A stretch of 64,000 bases of DNA from Lentibacillus cibarius (GCF_005887555.1 NZ_VCIA01000001.1:3224001-3288000), one strand, 5' to 3'. Shown: positions 44,650-57,178, numbered from the stretch's first letter. Made by a program: numbers and translations. The notes: generated from the letters alone by a model not told the origin.

Positions 44650-46317
44650 TTATACTTCCATAATGATCGGCAGCACCATTGGCCTCCGCTTTGTTTTTTC
44701 AAAGAGGAAAGGTGCGATGGTATTAGTTATTTCGTTTTTAATTTCGGACCATTGGCTTGTCCTGCGCTCCATCACCTTATCCAGATGTTTTGCTACAAGT
44801 TTTTGCGCTTCATTAATTAAGTCTTCTGATTCACGCATGTAAACGAAGCCGCGCGAAATAATATCAGGTCCGGATGCAATTTTAAATTCCTTCATATTAA
44901 TGCTTACCACAATCATGACAAGACCTTCTTCGGATAGAATGCGGCGGTCACGTAACACAATGTTACCAATATCACCAATGCCGCTTCCATCGACATAAAT
45001 GGAACCTGAAGGAATCTTTCCTGCAATCATGGCATTATCTTTTCCGAGTGCTAACACGTCACCGTTATCCATGACAAAGGAATTGTTAGGATTGATTCCA
45101 CATGCCTCACCTAATTTAAGGTGTTCTTTCAGCATCCGATATTCACCATGGATTGGCATGAAGTATTTTGGCTGTATCAGTCGGAGCATCAACTTTTGCT
45201 CATCCTGGCTTCCATGTCCGGAAGTGTGAATATTACTGAGTTTGCCGTGAATAACATCTGCTCCCGCCCGGTAGAGTTTATTAATCGTCTTGCTTACACT
45301 GACCGTGTTGCCAGGGATTGGAGATGACGAGAACACGACCGTATCACCGGGGATTATTTGTATTTGCCGGTGAGTTCCATTAGCAATACGGGACAGTGCA
45401 GCCATTGGCTCGCCCTGTGAACCTGTACATAAAATGGTAACTTTATGGGCCGGTAAACGGTTGATTTGGTTCGGCTCGATAAATGTATCTTTCGGTGCTT
45501 GAATATAGTCTAGTTCCTGTCCGATACGGATGGCAGATTCCATGCTTCGTCCAAACACGGCAATTTTACGGTCATGTTTAACTGCTGCTTCCACTACCTG
45601 TTGCAGGCGATAGATGTTGGAAGCAAAGGTAGCAAAAATTAATCGCCCGTCAACCCTACTGAAAATATCATTAATGTTATCGCCAACGACCCGTTCGGAC
45701 ATGGTAAAGCCTGGAACCTCACTATTCGTACTGTCTGAAAGGAGGCATAACACACCTTCTTTGCCAATTTCGGCCATTTTGGCAATGTTTGCAGGTTCGC
45801 CAACGGGGGTGAAGTCAAATTTAAAATCACCGGTATGGACGACATTTCCTGGTGGTGTTTTTACGACGATACCGAATGAATCAGGAATACTGTGGGTCGT
45901 ACGGAAAAAGGAAACAGATGTTTTACGGAATTTGATAACGTCTTCTTCCTGAATTGTATTCAATTTAGTGCTTCGCAACAAGCCATGTTCTTCCAGTTTG
46001 TTGCGTATTAATCCGATCGCAAGTTTGCCGGCGTAAATCGGCACATTTATTTCACGCAAGAGGTATGGGATGCCGCCGATATGGTCCTCATGCCCATGAG
46101 TTATGAATAATCCTTTAATTTTATCCTTATTTTGTATTAGGTAGGTGTAATCCGGAATGACATAGTCAATACCAAGTAATTCATCTTCGGGAAATTTAAT
46201 TCCGGCATCCACCAAAATGATTTCATCCTGGAATTGGATGCCATATGTGTTTTTCCCGATTTCACCTAGTCCTCCCAAAGCAAATACCGCTGTCTGATCA
46301 TTTTTGACAAACTTCAT
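44650..46317 (-). CDS. rnjA: Ribonuclease J1
   Basis: 555 residues, the usual length. Metallo-beta-lactamase core with [17 protein letters not shown] (HxHxDH) near 75, [11 protein letters not shown] near 163, beta-CASP domain, and [19 protein letters not shown] and [12 protein letters not shown] near 365-390. Start ATG at 46317 lies 3 bases after the rpoY stop. RNase J1 has 5'-3' exo- and endonuclease activity and matures rRNA and mRNA. ktrC-rnjA-rpoY-def order as in B. subtilis. Confidence 0.96.
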   Translation of the reverse strand: MKFVKNDQTAVFALGGLGEIGKNTYGIQFQDEIILVDAGIKFPEDELLGIDYVIPDYTYLIQNKDKIKGLFITHGHEDHIGGIPYLLREINVPIYAGKLAIGLIRNKLEEHGLLRSTKLNTIQEEDVIKFRKTSVSFFRTTHSIPDSFGIVVKTPPGNVVHTGDFKFDFTPVGEPANIAKMAEIGKEGVLCLLSDSTNSEVPGFTMSERVVGDNINDIFSRVDGRLIFATFASNIYRLQQVVEAAVKHDRKIAVFGRSMESAIRIGQELDYIQAPKDTFIEPNQINRLPAHKVTILCTGSQGEPMAALSRIANGTHRQIQIIPGDTVVFSSSPIPGNTVSVSKTINKLYRAGADVIHGKLSNIHTSGHGSQDEQKLMLRLIQPKYFMPIHGEYRMLKEHLKLGEACGINPNNSFVMDNGDVLALGKDNAMIAGKIPSGSIYVDGSGIGDIGNIVLRDRRILSEEGLVMIVVSINMKEFKIASGPDIISRGFVYMRESEDLINEAQKLVAKHLDKVMERRTSQWSEIKNEITNTIAPFLFEKTKRRPMVLPIIMEV

Positions 46318-46320
46318 TTA

Positions 46321-46536
46321 CTAGACAGTCTCCAGTTCAAAATGCTCGGATTGTTTTTCATAATTTAAATGTGCATCACTCAGCGGCTGGACAAATTCAA
46401 TATTTATATCATAATTGCGATCGTACAGTTTATTGCGTACTTCTCTTTCGGATTCAGCTTCAACATATAAGCTTTGCGTGCGTTCACGTACAGGTATTTC
46501 ATCAGGCAAATCCTGATAATACACTTTATAAATCAT
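46321..46536 (-). CDS. rpoY: RNA polymerase epsilon subunit
   Basis: 71 residues, ATG at 46536 after [30 protein letters not shown] and [14 protein letters not shown] fit the YkzG/RpoY family (DUF1447). A small auxiliary subunit of RNA polymerase, always joined to rnjA in bacilli. Confidence 0.95.
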   Translation of the reverse strand: MIYKVYYQDLPDEIPVRERTQSLYVEAESEREVRNKLYDRNYDINIEFVQPLSDAHLNYEKQSEHFELETV

Positions 46537-46778
46537 TGTTATCTCTCCTTTTTTCGTTTGTCAGTTAAAACGTAAATTCCGTATTCTGTTTCTTCGGCTA
46601 AACTAATTTCTTATTTACGCAGATGGATTCAGTAATCCAGCCGTGTAATCTTCTTCCAGTATCATCCTGTTATGGCTTTTTTACACAGAAGACCCGAATC
46701 GTCCGAGATTGACTTCGATATGGGTGGCACCTATAACCGATGAAGGTGCATGAAACTTCACATACGCTTTTTCTTTTT

Positions 46779-46877
46779 CTACTTAAGACAGTCCTTGTTA
46801 AATGTAGTAGGTACACGTCCTCTTCCCAGAAAATCTTTCAAGCGTTTTTTTAGCTTTTCTCTCAGGCGTTTCAACAT
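46779..46877 (-). CDS. Possible small basic peptide
   Basis: ATG at 46877, 10 bases after AAAGGAGA, encodes 32 residues: MLKRLREKLKKRLKDFLGRG and on to NKDCLK. The first part would be a strongly amphipathic basic helix. No family recognised. Evidence is only the ribosome site and the biased composition. It could also be the head of a decayed gene. Confidence 0.35.
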   Translation of the reverse strand: MLKRLREKLKKRLKDFLGRGRVPTTFNKDCLK

Positions 46878-47069
46878 GTGATACGCATCTCCTTTCCGAA
46901 GTTTAAGAAAAGCAATAAAAACGTTCTGCCGATCCAATCCCTCTTACCATACAGTATAATACGGTTTCAGTAATTTTGGAAATAAAAATACTGTATTTAG
47001 TTAAAAAAAGGTTATTTTCCGGAATTCGTACGTCTATTTTCTGCTGTTGGCTGGTATATTATTCAGTAT

Positions 47070-47100
47070 AAAAAATAGGAATCCATGAACCATAGATTCC
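47070..47100 (-). terminator. Terminator of def
   Basis: On the minus strand GGAATCTATGGTTCATGGATTCC forms a hairpin followed by TATTTTTTATA. Confidence 0.7.
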
Positions 47101-47108
47101 CGCAGATA

Positions 47109-47660
47109 TCAGTCGATTGCTTTTGCGTTGTCTGGGATAGCAAAAGGATTTTCTTGATTAATGTGGTCGTAAAACATGACGCCATCAAGGTGATCGATTT
47201 CGTGCTGTACAACGATTGCGGCAAAGTCACGTAGACGCAACTTGATTTCGTTTCCCTCCATATCTAATGATTTAACAGTGACACGAGCATAGCGGGGAAC
47301 ATAACCTTCCACGTCCCGGTCGACTGAAAGACAGCCTTCCCCTGAAGCAAGATAAGCCTTTTCTACTGAGTGACTTACGATTTTAGGATTGACGAGTCCG
47401 TAGCTATACAGTTTGCCTCTTGGATCTTCAAAATGGACTGCACACAAGCGTTTGCTGATGCCAAGCTGTGGTGCTGCAAGCCCGACACCAGGCCTTAATT
47501 GGTACTTGTTTGCTAATTCCTCATTCTGACTGTTTTTAAGAAAAGTTAGCATATCTTCTAACAATTGCCTATCCTCGTCGGAGGGAGGAACAGGCACCTC
47601 TTGTGTTTTTGCACGTAATGATGGATGGCCCTCACGTACAATGTTCTCCATTGTGATCAT
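47109..47660 (-). CDS. def: Peptide deformylase
   Basis: 183 residues. All three family motifs: [11 protein letters not shown] (motif 1), EGCLSVDR (motif 2, metal Cys) and [11 protein letters not shown] (motif 3, HExxH-like metal histidines). Removes formyl from new proteins. An insertion before motif 1 marks it as the longer Gram-positive type 2 (YkrB). ATG could be at 47660 or 47651 ([13 protein letters not shown]). Confidence 0.95.
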   Translation of the reverse strand: MITMENIVREGHPSLRAKTQEVPVPPSDEDRQLLEDMLTFLKNSQNEELANKYQLRPGVGLAAPQLGISKRLCAVHFEDPRGKLYSYGLVNPKIVSHSVEKAYLASGEGCLSVDRDVEGYVPRYARVTVKSLDMEGNEIKLRLRDFAAIVVQHEIDHLDGVMFYDHINQENPFAIPDNAKAID

Positions 47661-47965
47661 GGTTCACACTCCCTAGTAGTCGAAATAGATTCATTCATCC
47701 GCACTTTTTGCCCTTGGATACATAGGGCTTGAGCAGACTTTAGTATGTGTGTAGGTAATCGTATTTTAACATAATTTGTTTACCTGTATCATAAAATTTG
47801 TTGTAGGATGTGTGTTTTTTGATTGATGAATTAGTTGATGCAAGTTAGGATGATTGCAAGCAGTGGGTTTATTGCTAAGGCAAAATTGGTAAACAGGATT
47901 TGGTAACTTAAATGTATGTTATACTAAAAAAAGCTTGCACCAGAAACGAAGGAGGCCTCATTAAC
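47661..47965. other. Divergent intergenic region between def and ykyA
   Basis: A TATACT at 47920-47925 may be the ykyA -10, without a good -35. Nothing else found. Confidence 0.4.
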
Positions 47966-48679
47966 GTGATATGGAAAAAGTCATTAATCATCATGGCTGT
48001 TACCTTGGTTGTAATCCTGTCAGCGTGCAGCGGCACATCAGCTTCTGAGCAGATTTACAATCACTTGGAAAAAGCAGTCGAACTTGAGGAGACATTCGAG
48101 AAACAGCAAAATCCAATCGTTGCGTTGGAACAGAAGGAACAGGAAATATACAATAAAATTATTGAACTGAGCATGGATGAATACGATAAGATGAAGGAGT
48201 TGTCAGAGGAGGCAATTGCCAACATTGAAAAAAGGGAAAAAAAGATTGGACTGGAAAAGGAAAGTATGCAGGCATCCAAAAAAGAGTTCATGAAAATGGA
48301 GGACGAGCTTGCCGACCTAGAGGATAAATCTGTCCGTAAAAAGGCTGACAAATTGAACACGGTCATGAGCGACCGCTATGATGCATATATGAAGCTGCAT
48401 GAAGCATACTCCAAATCTTTGTCATTGGAAAAGGAATTATATACGATGCTCCAGGATAAGGAACTGGAACAGAAATCATTATCAAATCATATTGAAGAAC
48501 TGAATAAAGCTTACGAAAAAGTCATTGAAACAAATGAAAAATTTAATGAGCTTACAAATAAGTATAACGAATTGAAGAAGGATTTTTATGAAGCGGCTGA
48601 GATCAACGTTAAGTACGAGGATACAAGGAATAAAAATGACAAGAAAGAAGAATCTGGGAAAAGTGAATCCGCTGAATAA
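47966..48679 (+). CDS. ykyA: YkyA family lipoprotein
   Basis: 237 residues taking GTG 47966, 9 bases after AAGGAGG; the frame reaches back to 47912. Signal peptide with lipobox LSAC (Cys near 21). The mature part is almost wholly charged coiled coil (EKQQNPIVALEQKEQEIYNK, EKREKKIGLEKES), the YkyA domain, and an acidic/Ser tail. Anchored outside the membrane; function unknown. Position before pdhA as in B. subtilis. Confidence 0.88.
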   Translation: MIWKKSLIIMAVTLVVILSACSGTSASEQIYNHLEKAVELEETFEKQQNPIVALEQKEQEIYNKIIELSMDEYDKMKELSEEAIANIEKREKKIGLEKESMQASKKEFMKMEDELADLEDKSVRKKADKLNTVMSDRYDAYMKLHEAYSKSLSLEKELYTMLQDKELEQKSLSNHIEELNKAYEKVIETNEKFNELTNKYNELKKDFYEAAEINVKYEDTRNKNDKKEESGKSESAE

Positions 48680-48716
48680 AAGAACCGGGGACCGGAAACG
48701 GCCCGGTTCTTTCTTC
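48678..48716 (+). terminator. Rho-independent terminator after ykyA
   Basis: AAAGAACCGGG pairs with CCCGGTTCTTT, followed by a T-rich tract. Confidence 0.8.
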
Positions 48717-50200
<1,484 letters not shown>

Positions 50201-50201
50201 A

Positions 50202-51179
50202 ATGGCGCAAAAAACAATGATTCAGGCAATTACAGATGCAATGCAACATGAGCTGAAAAATGATGATAATGTCCTCGTTTTCGGTGAGGACGTTGGTCAG
50301 AACGGTGGTGTGTTTCGTGCAACAGAAGGATTGCAGGATGAATTCGGGGAAGAACGTGTATTTGACACGCCACTTGCTGAGTCAGGCATTGGCGGGCTTG
50401 CATTAGGCCTAGCGCTGCAGGGTTTCCGTCCAGTGCCAGAGATTCAGTTTATCGGCTTTATTTATGAAGCGATGGACGCACTCAATGGCCAGATAGCACG
50501 TATGCGTTATCGCTCGGGTGACACGAAATCAGCTCCAATCACCGTACGTACGCCATTTGGAGGCGGCGTGCATACACCTGAGCTACACGCTGATTCACTG
50601 GAAGGCATGATTGCGCAACAGCCCGGCTTCAGGGTAGTGGTTCCTTCCACACCATATGATGCCAAAGGACTCTTAATTTCTTCCATTCGCAATAATGATC
50701 CGGTATTTTTCATGGAGCATATGAAACTTTACCGCTCCTTCCGTGACGAGGTTCCGGATGAAGCGTACACAGTGGAACTGGATAAAGCGGATATTAAACG
50801 CGAAGGTAAGGATGTCACTCTTATTGGTTATGGGGCAATGGTGCATACAGCATTGAAGGCTGCTGATGAACTTGAACAGGAAAATATTGATGCGGAAGTT
50901 ATTGACCTGCGTACGTTATCACCAATTGATACCGAAACCATCGTTGAATCCGTGAAGAAAACGAACCGTGTTGTCGTGATCCAGGAAGCACAGCGTCAGG
51001 CAGGAATTGCTGCAAATGTTGTATCCGAAATTCAGGAACGTGCTATCCTGCATTTGGAAGCACCAATCATGCGCGTAACCGCACCTGATACCGTTTATCC
51101 ATTCTCACAAGCAGAAGAGGTGTGGTTGCCAAACCATAAGGATGTCATCAATAAGGTGAACGAGGTTATTAATTTTTAA
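50202..51179 (+). CDS. pdhB: Pyruvate dehydrogenase E1 component beta subunit
   Basis: 325 residues from the ATG at 50202, 1 base after the pdhA stop, with a ribosome site inside the end of pdhA (AAAAGGAG). [20 protein letters not shown] near 30, [21 protein letters not shown] near 60, and [12 protein letters not shown] near 265 are typical. Completes the E1 heterotetramer. Confidence 0.95.
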   Translation: MAQKTMIQAITDAMQHELKNDDNVLVFGEDVGQNGGVFRATEGLQDEFGEERVFDTPLAESGIGGLALGLALQGFRPVPEIQFIGFIYEAMDALNGQIARMRYRSGDTKSAPITVRTPFGGGVHTPELHADSLEGMIAQQPGFRVVVPSTPYDAKGLLISSIRNNDPVFFMEHMKLYRSFRDEVPDEAYTVELDKADIKREGKDVTLIGYGAMVHTALKAADELEQENIDAEVIDLRTLSPIDTETIVESVKKTNRVVVIQEAQRQAGIAANVVSEIQERAILHLEAPIMRVTAPDTVYPFSQAEEVWLPNHKDVINKVNEVINF

Positions 51180-51201
51180 TGAATAATTGGAGGTTGTCAT
51201 A

Positions 51202-52490
51202 ATGGCATATAATTTTAAACTCCCTGATATTGGGGAAGGCATTCATGAAGGTGAAATTGCCAAATGGTTCGTTAAAGAAGGGGATGAAGTCAAAGAAGAC
51301 GACGTACTGTGTGAAGTGCAGAACGACAAAGCCGTTGTCGAGATTCCATCCCCAGTTGAAGGCACTGTCACAAAAGTCCATGTTGACGAAGGGGAAGTAG
51401 CTGTTGTCGGCAATACACTCATTACCTTTGACGCAGAAGGTTATGAGTCAGACGATGAAGAAGCCGAAGAAGATGTCCAGGACAAGGAAGAAGAATCCAG
51501 TACAACGGATGCCGAATCAGCGGAAAAAACTGATGAACAGGAAGAATCCGTTAAAACTGATGATAAAGGTGACAGCGAGAAGCGTGTAATCGCGATGCCA
51601 TCTGTACGCAAATATGCACGTGAAAACGATGTGAACATCGGGGACGTGCAAGGCTCCGGAAAGAACGGCCGGATTTTGAAAGACGACATTGATCAGTACT
51701 TAAGCGGAGATCAAAAAGCAGAAGAACCTGCTGTTACAAAAGATGAGTCCGAACAGTCGGCTGCTGCAACCAAGGTTCCTGCGGGCGACTATCCAGAAAC
51801 ACGTGAAAAAATGTCTGGTATACGCAAATCCATCGCAAAAGCAATGGTCAATTCAAAAACAAAAGCACCGCATGTTACGCTTATGGATGAGGTTGATGTT
51901 CCGAACTCGTTGCGCATCGTAAGAAGTTTAAGTCTGTCGCAGCGGAACAGGATATTAAATTAACGTATCTACCTTATGTTGTTAAAGCACTAATTTCAGC
52001 GTCGAAAAATCATCCGATCCTTAACGCTTCCGTTGACGATGAGACAGATGAGATTATTCACAAGCATTATTACAACATTGGTATTGCGGCTGACACAGAT
52101 AAAGGTTTATTAGTACCAGTTGTGAAAGATGCCGACAGAAAATCCATTTTCACCATTTCCAAAGAAATAAATGAATTGGCAGAAAAAGCTCGCAGTGGTA
52201 AACTAGCACCAGAAGAGATGAAAGGTGCATCCAATACAATTACCAACATCGGTTCTGCTGGCGGACAATGGTTCACTCCGGTTATCAATTATCCGGAAGC
52301 GATCATCCTTGGTATTGGACGTATCCAAGAAAAACCAATCGTTCGTGACGGTGAAATTGTAGCAGCTCCTGTACTAGCGGTGTCACTAAGCTTTGATCAC
52401 CGAATTGTGGATGGAGCTACTGCACAGCTGGCCTTGAACCAGATTAAGCGTCTATTGAACGATCCACAACTAATCATGATGGAGGCGTAA
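51202..52490 (+). pseudogene. pdhC: Dihydrolipoamide acetyltransferase E2, one-base frameshift
   Basis: ATG at 51202 after TTGGAGG. First frame: lipoyl domain with the modified Lys in [12 protein letters not shown] near 42, an acidic linker, E3-binding domain ([16 protein letters not shown] near 130) and start of the catalytic domain to LMDEVDVP. At about 51899-51902 (GTTCCGAAC) one base is missing; after it the correct frame continues [19 protein letters not shown] to [13 protein letters not shown] (catalytic His and Asp) and MMEA at 52490. Without correction the protein has no active site. Since E2 is the core of a central enzyme and all neighbours are intact, a sequencing error is a serious alternative. 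Confidence 0.9.
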
Positions 52491-52493
52491 ACT

Positions 52494-53900
52494 ATGGTAG
52501 TAGGAGATTTTCCAATTGAAACAGACACAATGGTTATTGGTGCAGGTCCCGGAGGCTATGTAGCAGCTATCCGGGCTGCCCAAACCGGACAAAAAGTAAC
52601 GATTGTTGAAAAAGGTGACCTAGGAGGAGTTTGCCTTAACGTTGGTTGTATTCCCTCTAAAGCACTGATTGAAGCCGGGCATAAAGCTCACAGTGCACAT
52701 GGAAGTGAAGAAATGGGAATTACCACTGAAAATGTATCGGTAGACTTTTCTAAAGTGCAAGAGTGGAAAGGACAAGTTGTCAACAAGCTGACATCCGGTG
52801 TGGAAAGCCTTCTAAAGGGGAACAAAGTGGATATTGTTAAAGGGGAAGTCTTTTTCGTAGACCAAAACACCTTAAGGGTGATGGATGAAAAGAACTCGCA
52901 AACGTATACGTTTAACAATTGCATTATTGCTACAGGCTCAACACCGATTGAAATTCCAAACTTCAAATATACTGATCGTGTCTTGGATTCCACAGGTGCG
53001 CTGAATCTTGATGAAATTCCAGAAAAAATGGTTGTTATCGGCGGTGGATATATTGGTATTGAGCTAGGAACGGCATATGCTAATTTAGGTACCGAAGTAA
53101 CCATTCTTGAAGGAACAAAAGAAATTTTGGGTGGGTTTGAAAAGCAATTGACCCAGCCGGTTAAGAAAAGTCTTAAAAAGAAAAACGTTACGATTGTTAC
53201 CGAGGCCATGGCAAAAGGCGTTGACGAATCTGACGATGGTGTAAAGGTTAGTTATGAAGTGAATGGTAAAGAAGAGACGATTGAAGCTGATTACGCTCTC
53301 GTTACTGTCGGTCGTCGGCCAAACACGGAAGAAATTGGCCTTGAGCAAGTAGGCATTGAAGTGGATGACAAAGGACTTGTAAAAATTGATAATCAGTGCC
53401 GTACAAACAAGGAAAATATTTATGCAATTGGTGATATCGTGCAAGGACCGCCGCTTGCTCATAAAGCATCTTATGAAGGAAAAGTGGCCGCTGAAGCAAT
53501 TAGTGGGGAAAAAACAATAATTGATTATCTCGCTATTCCTGCTGTAGTTTTTGCCGATCCGGAAGTTGCCGGTGTTGGCTACACAGAACAGGAAGCTAAG
53601 GATGCAGGCTATGATGTGAAAGCGTCTAAGTTCCCGTTTGGAGCTAATGGTCGTGCCTTGTCACTGGATAGCACAGATGGTTTCCTAAAACTTGTTACAC
53701 GAAAAGATGATGGTTTGGTCATTGGTGCGCAAGTTGTTGGTCCAAACGCTAGTGATGTAATTGCAGAACTAGGGCTAGCAATTGAGGCAGGGATGACTGC
53801 TGAAGATATTGCACTCACCATTCATGCTCATCCAACATTGGGCGAAGTGACAATGGAAGCTGCCGATGTTGCTTTGGGTACACCTATCCATACGATGTAA
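52494..53900 (+). CDS. pdhD: Dihydrolipoamide dehydrogenase E3
   Basis: 468 residues, start 3 bases after pdhC. FAD motif [17 protein letters not shown] near 15, redox disulphide [17 protein letters not shown] near 43-58, NAD motif [19 protein letters not shown] near 180, second FAD motif [16 protein letters not shown] near 310, and the His-Pro pair HAHPTLGE near 447. Reoxidises lipoamide in PDH and related complexes. Confidence 0.97.
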   Translation: MVVGDFPIETDTMVIGAGPGGYVAAIRAAQTGQKVTIVEKGDLGGVCLNVGCIPSKALIEAGHKAHSAHGSEEMGITTENVSVDFSKVQEWKGQVVNKLTSGVESLLKGNKVDIVKGEVFFVDQNTLRVMDEKNSQTYTFNNCIIATGSTPIEIPNFKYTDRVLDSTGALNLDEIPEKMVVIGGGYIGIELGTAYANLGTEVTILEGTKEILGGFEKQLTQPVKKSLKKKNVTIVTEAMAKGVDESDDGVKVSYEVNGKEETIEADYALVTVGRRPNTEEIGLEQVGIEVDDKGLVKIDNQCRTNKENIYAIGDIVQGPPLAHKASYEGKVAAEAISGEKTIIDYLAIPAVVFADPEVAGVGYTEQEAKDAGYDVKASKFPFGANGRALSLDSTDGFLKLVTRKDDGLVIGAQVVGPNASDVIAELGLAIEAGMTAEDIALTIHAHPTLGEVTMEAADVALGTPIHTM

Positions 53901-53920
53901 AGCAAACGAGGAATTAAAAA

Positions 53921-53963
53921 TGAGCCATGTCCATAACAGCTTGGACAATGGCTCGTTTTTTAG
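53921..53963 (+). terminator. Rho-independent terminator of the pdh operon
   Basis: GAGCCATGTCCA pairs with TGGACAATGGCTC, then GTTTTTT. Confidence 0.88.
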
Positions 53964-54048
53964 TTTGAACTTATTAAACAACAAGCTCCAGATAAATGCA
54001 ATCCCGGAAAGACTGGAAAGAATATAACTTCCAGCCTATTCGGCCTTC

Positions 54049-54095
54049 ATAAAAAAGCTGTCCGGAATGGGGAATCCATTTCTGGACAGCTTTTT
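54049..54095. terminator. Bidirectional terminator beside the BCCT gene
   Basis: AAAAAAGCTGTCC pairs with GGACAGCTTTTT. Confidence 0.85.
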
Positions 54096-54098
54096 GTA

Positions 54099-55703
54099 TC
54101 AATATTCACTTTCATTATCAGCGTCAGGTAGTGTTTTCTGAAATCCTTTGCGCATTTTTCTCAGTTTTCTGCGTTGCTTCTCCCGGAACTCCGGATCGTG
54201 TTCGCGCTGTTTCCTTTCCATTTGCAAAATGTAATGTTCGCTGTTCAATGCTTTAAAGAGCGAAATACACATGAAAATCATCAAAATCGCAAACGGGAAT
54301 GCAGCAATCAGCATGGCCATCTGAAGTGCTGACAGCCCGCCTGACCACAACAGAACCGCGGCAGTTGATGCAAGGATAATTCCCCACACAACTTTAACGC
54401 CCGTACTCGGATTTAATTTGCCACCTGTCGTCAGCATGCCAAGCACAAATGTACCAGAATCGGCTGAGGTAACAAAGAAAGAAGTAATCAAGAGTACTGC
54501 AATACCGATAACAACAGTTGCCGCAGGTGTTGACTCAAGAAATGCGAATAGAGCTACTTCATTTCCCATTTCGTTCATCAGCTGATGGATCATGCCACCT
54601 TCAGCTGAGTCCATTTCAAATCCGGCAATGCCAAAAACAGAAAACCAAAAAGCACTGAATATAACCGGAATGGCAGTTACCCCAAGAACAAATTCACGAA
54701 TAGTCCTTCCTCTGGAGACTCGGGCAATAAAGGTTCCAACAAATGGTGACCAGCCAATCCACCAAGCCCAGTAAAAGAGCGTCCATGAATTAAGAAACTC
54801 TCGGTCCCCTGTAAATGCATTCATGCTGAATGTCATCGTTGGGAGGTTTTGTAAATAATTACCCATTGTTGTTGTAAATGACTCGATCATCCTTACTGAA
54901 GATCCAAGAACAAACACAAAGAGCATCAGTGCGACGGCAAGAACAATATTCGTCCAGCTCAGATAGCGAATACCTCGGTTAATGCCAGTCGTTGCGGAAA
55001 GCATGAATAATATGGTGATTACTAAAATGACAATTAGATTCGTAGTCAGTGTATTTGGAATTCCTTCAAAGGTGTAGCTTAAACCGGCTGTAATCTGTGT
55101 TGCGCCAAGTCCAAGCGAAGTTGCAATACCAAATACGGTGGCAAAAACGGCCAGTGTTTCAATAGCGATTCCTAAACTGCCTTTGGACCGATTGCCAATC
55201 AGTGGCGAAAAAGCAGAACTGATTAAAGCAGGCGCCCCATGACGGAACTTAAAATAAGCTAGTGTTAATGCCAGCACTGCATATGTAGCCCATGGATGGA
55301 ACCCCCAGTGGAATAAGGTGTACTGCATGGACTCTTCTGCGGCAGCCACTGTTTCCGGATCAGCGGAAGGTGGTGAATAAAGATGTGTTATAGGTTCCGT
55401 CACACCGTAGAATACGAGGCCGACACCCATGCCGGCAGTGAATAAAAACGCAAACCAAGTAAAATAACCATACTCCGGATCATCATCAGGCTTTCCAAGC
55501 TTGATTTTTCCATATGGTCCGAAGATCAAATACAATGCAAGAATAACAAAACCTGTCGTAACCACTAAATAAAACCAACCAAATGTATGTGAAATAAAAC
55601 TGTCAACTATGCCTAATACATATTCAACATTTGTTGGTAAAAAGACTCCCCATATAATAAATATAGATACCATTGCAAGAGATACCCAAAAAACGGCCGT
55701 CAT
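54099..55703 (-). CDS. BCCT-family transporter (glycine betaine/choline/carnitine type)
   Basis: 534 residues from ATG 55703. Twelve helices with the family features: TAGMGVGLVFYGVTEPITH near 90 (glycine stretch of Na+-coupled members), WAWWIGWSPFVGTFIARVSR near 318 with the aromatic substrate box, GRTIREFVLG, and a charged C-terminal tail of about 45 residues that senses osmotic strain in BetP/OpuD relatives. Imports a compatible solute with Na+. ATG 55703 has no ribosome site; GGGAGG lies upstream of an in-frame ATT at 55718 at good spacing, so an ATT start (5 residues more) is possible. Confidence 0.92.
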   Translation of the reverse strand: MTAVFWVSLAMVSIFIIWGVFLPTNVEYVLGIVDSFISHTFGWFYLVVTTGFVILALYLIFGPYGKIKLGKPDDDPEYGYFTWFAFLFTAGMGVGLVFYGVTEPITHLYSPPSADPETVAAAEESMQYTLFHWGFHPWATYAVLALTLAYFKFRHGAPALISSAFSPLIGNRSKGSLGIAIETLAVFATVFGIATSLGLGATQITAGLSYTFEGIPNTLTTNLIVILVITILFMLSATTGINRGIRYLSWTNIVLAVALMLFVFVLGSSVRMIESFTTTMGNYLQNLPTMTFSMNAFTGDREFLNSWTLFYWAWWIGWSPFVGTFIARVSRGRTIREFVLGVTAIPVIFSAFWFSVFGIAGFEMDSAEGGMIHQLMNEMGNEVALFAFLESTPAATVVIGIAVLLITSFFVTSADSGTFVLGMLTTGGKLNPSTGVKVVWGIILASTAAVLLWSGGLSALQMAMLIAAFPFAILMIFMCISLFKALNSEHYILQMERKQREHDPEFREKQRRKLRKMRKGFQKTLPDADNESEY

Positions 55704-56214
55704 TGTTTTTGATTTAATAGTAAGACCTCCCTGTTTTTTGAAAATTCGTAGTTTACCATGAAAAGGGCAACATTGGACAACAGAACCTTGTTCAAATTAC
55801 GAAATTCGACATGCTTAATTTGAATCTGTAACGTTTCCCCTTAGAAGTTGTCGGGGGGTACCTTTATTCCCTTATATGCTCATGGTATTTTTTAATTTAT
55901 TGCCCATCACTTGAAAACGCATTGTAAGGTTATCGTGTGTAACTTTTTTCATTTTACCTATTCCTTTCTATGTAGATTACGGTGAGGGCTAGCACAATTT
56001 AACATTTTGTCATAATTTGTCGTCTAATTCAATTGATAAGGTGCTAAAAATTATTATCCCACTAATTAAAAATATAATACTGCCTTAACTTCTAAAATGA
56101 TGTATACCCAAATTTTATATAAATAAACAATGAATAATCAGCAGATAGTCAAACCACAGAATATACGATATAATGTATATAATTATTCTAAAAGTGTATT
56201 AGGGGGAGCAGCAG
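55704..56214. other. Long AT-rich divergent intergenic region
   Basis: About 510 bases between the BCCT gene and the deacetylase gene. Promoters of both probably lie here. I see no open frame with a ribosome site and no clear structured RNA. GGGGGTACC near 55855 is unremarkable. Confidence 0.5.
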
Positions 56215-57093
56215 TTGAAATACGGCATATGGGTTTTATTTTTTGCACTTATGATACTTGGTGCGTGCACAGAAAATACGGACGGTACAGGAATAAATAC
56301 TAGCTCTGATCATCATCAGGAACAGGAAAATGAACAAACGGGAAGTGATGGCCAAACAACAACAGACCAAAATAAAAATGAGCCGGAAAAAAATGAGCAA
56401 ACTGATCAGCAGGAAGCCGATGCTCCTGCCGAACCGCAGTATAAGATTAATGCAGAAACATCTTCTGTGGTCCCGATAGACGATGCTAATGAGAAAGTGG
56501 TACTTCTAACATTTGATGATGCGCCTGACGAGTACGCGTTGGAAATGGCAAATACATTAAAGTCAATGGATGCAAATGCGATATTTTTCATTAATGGCCA
56601 TTTTCTTGAATCAACAGAAGGCCAAAACATGCTGAAGAAAATTGATGACATGGGTTTTGTGATTGGTAATCATACCTACAATCACAGCTATCTACCTGAT
56701 TTATCCAAACAAGAACAAAAAGACCAGATTGTCCGTTTGAACGATACCATTGAAGATATTATTGGTAAACGTCCGCAATTTTTTAGGCCGCCAAATGGGG
56801 CTAACACCGACTTCACTAAAAAATTAGCGGAGCAAGAGGGTATGGTTTCCATGAACTGGACATATGGATATGATTATTTTGAACCATACATGGATACGGA
56901 AAAAATAAAAGAAGCAATGATATCCGGTAAAGGTCCGGAAGTGGATGTTCCTTATAGCCTGCTTAAACCTGGGGCCAATTTGTTGATGCATGACCGTGAA
57001 TGGACGGCTGCGGCGTTAGAAGAAATTGTTACGGGCCTTCGTGATAAAGGGTATAAAATAGTCGATCCAACTCGTATTCAAACAATAGAATAA
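56215..57093 (+). CDS. Polysaccharide deacetylase (NodB) lipoprotein
   Basis: 292 residues, TTG start after GGGGGAG. Signal peptide with lipobox LGAC (Cys 19), a Gln/Glu/Asn/Thr-rich linker (about 20-80), then the NodB domain: LLTFDDAP near 95 (catalytic and metal Asp), GNHTYNHSYL near 150 (metal HxxxH), RPPNGAN near 187 and LLMHDRE near 258. Deacetylates N-acetylglucosamine in peptidoglycan or an exopolymer. Anchored outside. Confidence 0.92.
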   Translation: MKYGIWVLFFALMILGACTENTDGTGINTSSDHHQEQENEQTGSDGQTTTDQNKNEPEKNEQTDQQEADAPAEPQYKINAETSSVVPIDDANEKVVLLTFDDAPDEYALEMANTLKSMDANAIFFINGHFLESTEGQNMLKKIDDMGFVIGNHTYNHSYLPDLSKQEQKDQIVRLNDTIEDIIGKRPQFFRPPNGANTDFTKKLAEQEGMVSMNWTYGYDYFEPYMDTEKIKEAMISGKGPEVDVPYSLLKPGANLLMHDREWTAAALEEIVTGLRDKGYKIVDPTRIQTIE

Positions 57094-57101
57094 ACAAGTG
57101 T

Positions 57102-57140
57102 GAAAAAGCCAGCCGCATATGATGCGACTGGCTTTTTAAC
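57102..57140 (+). terminator. Rho-independent terminator after the deacetylase gene
   Basis: AAAAAGCCAGCCGCAT pairs with ATGCGACTGGCTTTTT. Confidence 0.88.
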
Positions 57141-57178
57141 AAAAACATAAATTTTTAATATGATATACTAATACACGG

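Larger units (their letters stand above)
46537..47108. other. Intergenic region between rpoY and def
   Basis: In B. subtilis a HAD hydrolase gene (ykrA) lies here; none is found. The stretch holds a possible 32-residue peptide gene (46779-46877, minus), a TATAAT near 46950 on the plus strand, and the def terminator. Confidence 0.5.

Noticed and set aside
44450..44842. 130-codon open frame before rnjA
   Set aside because: Lies in the GC-rich dispersed repeat and runs into the rnjA coding region on the other strand.
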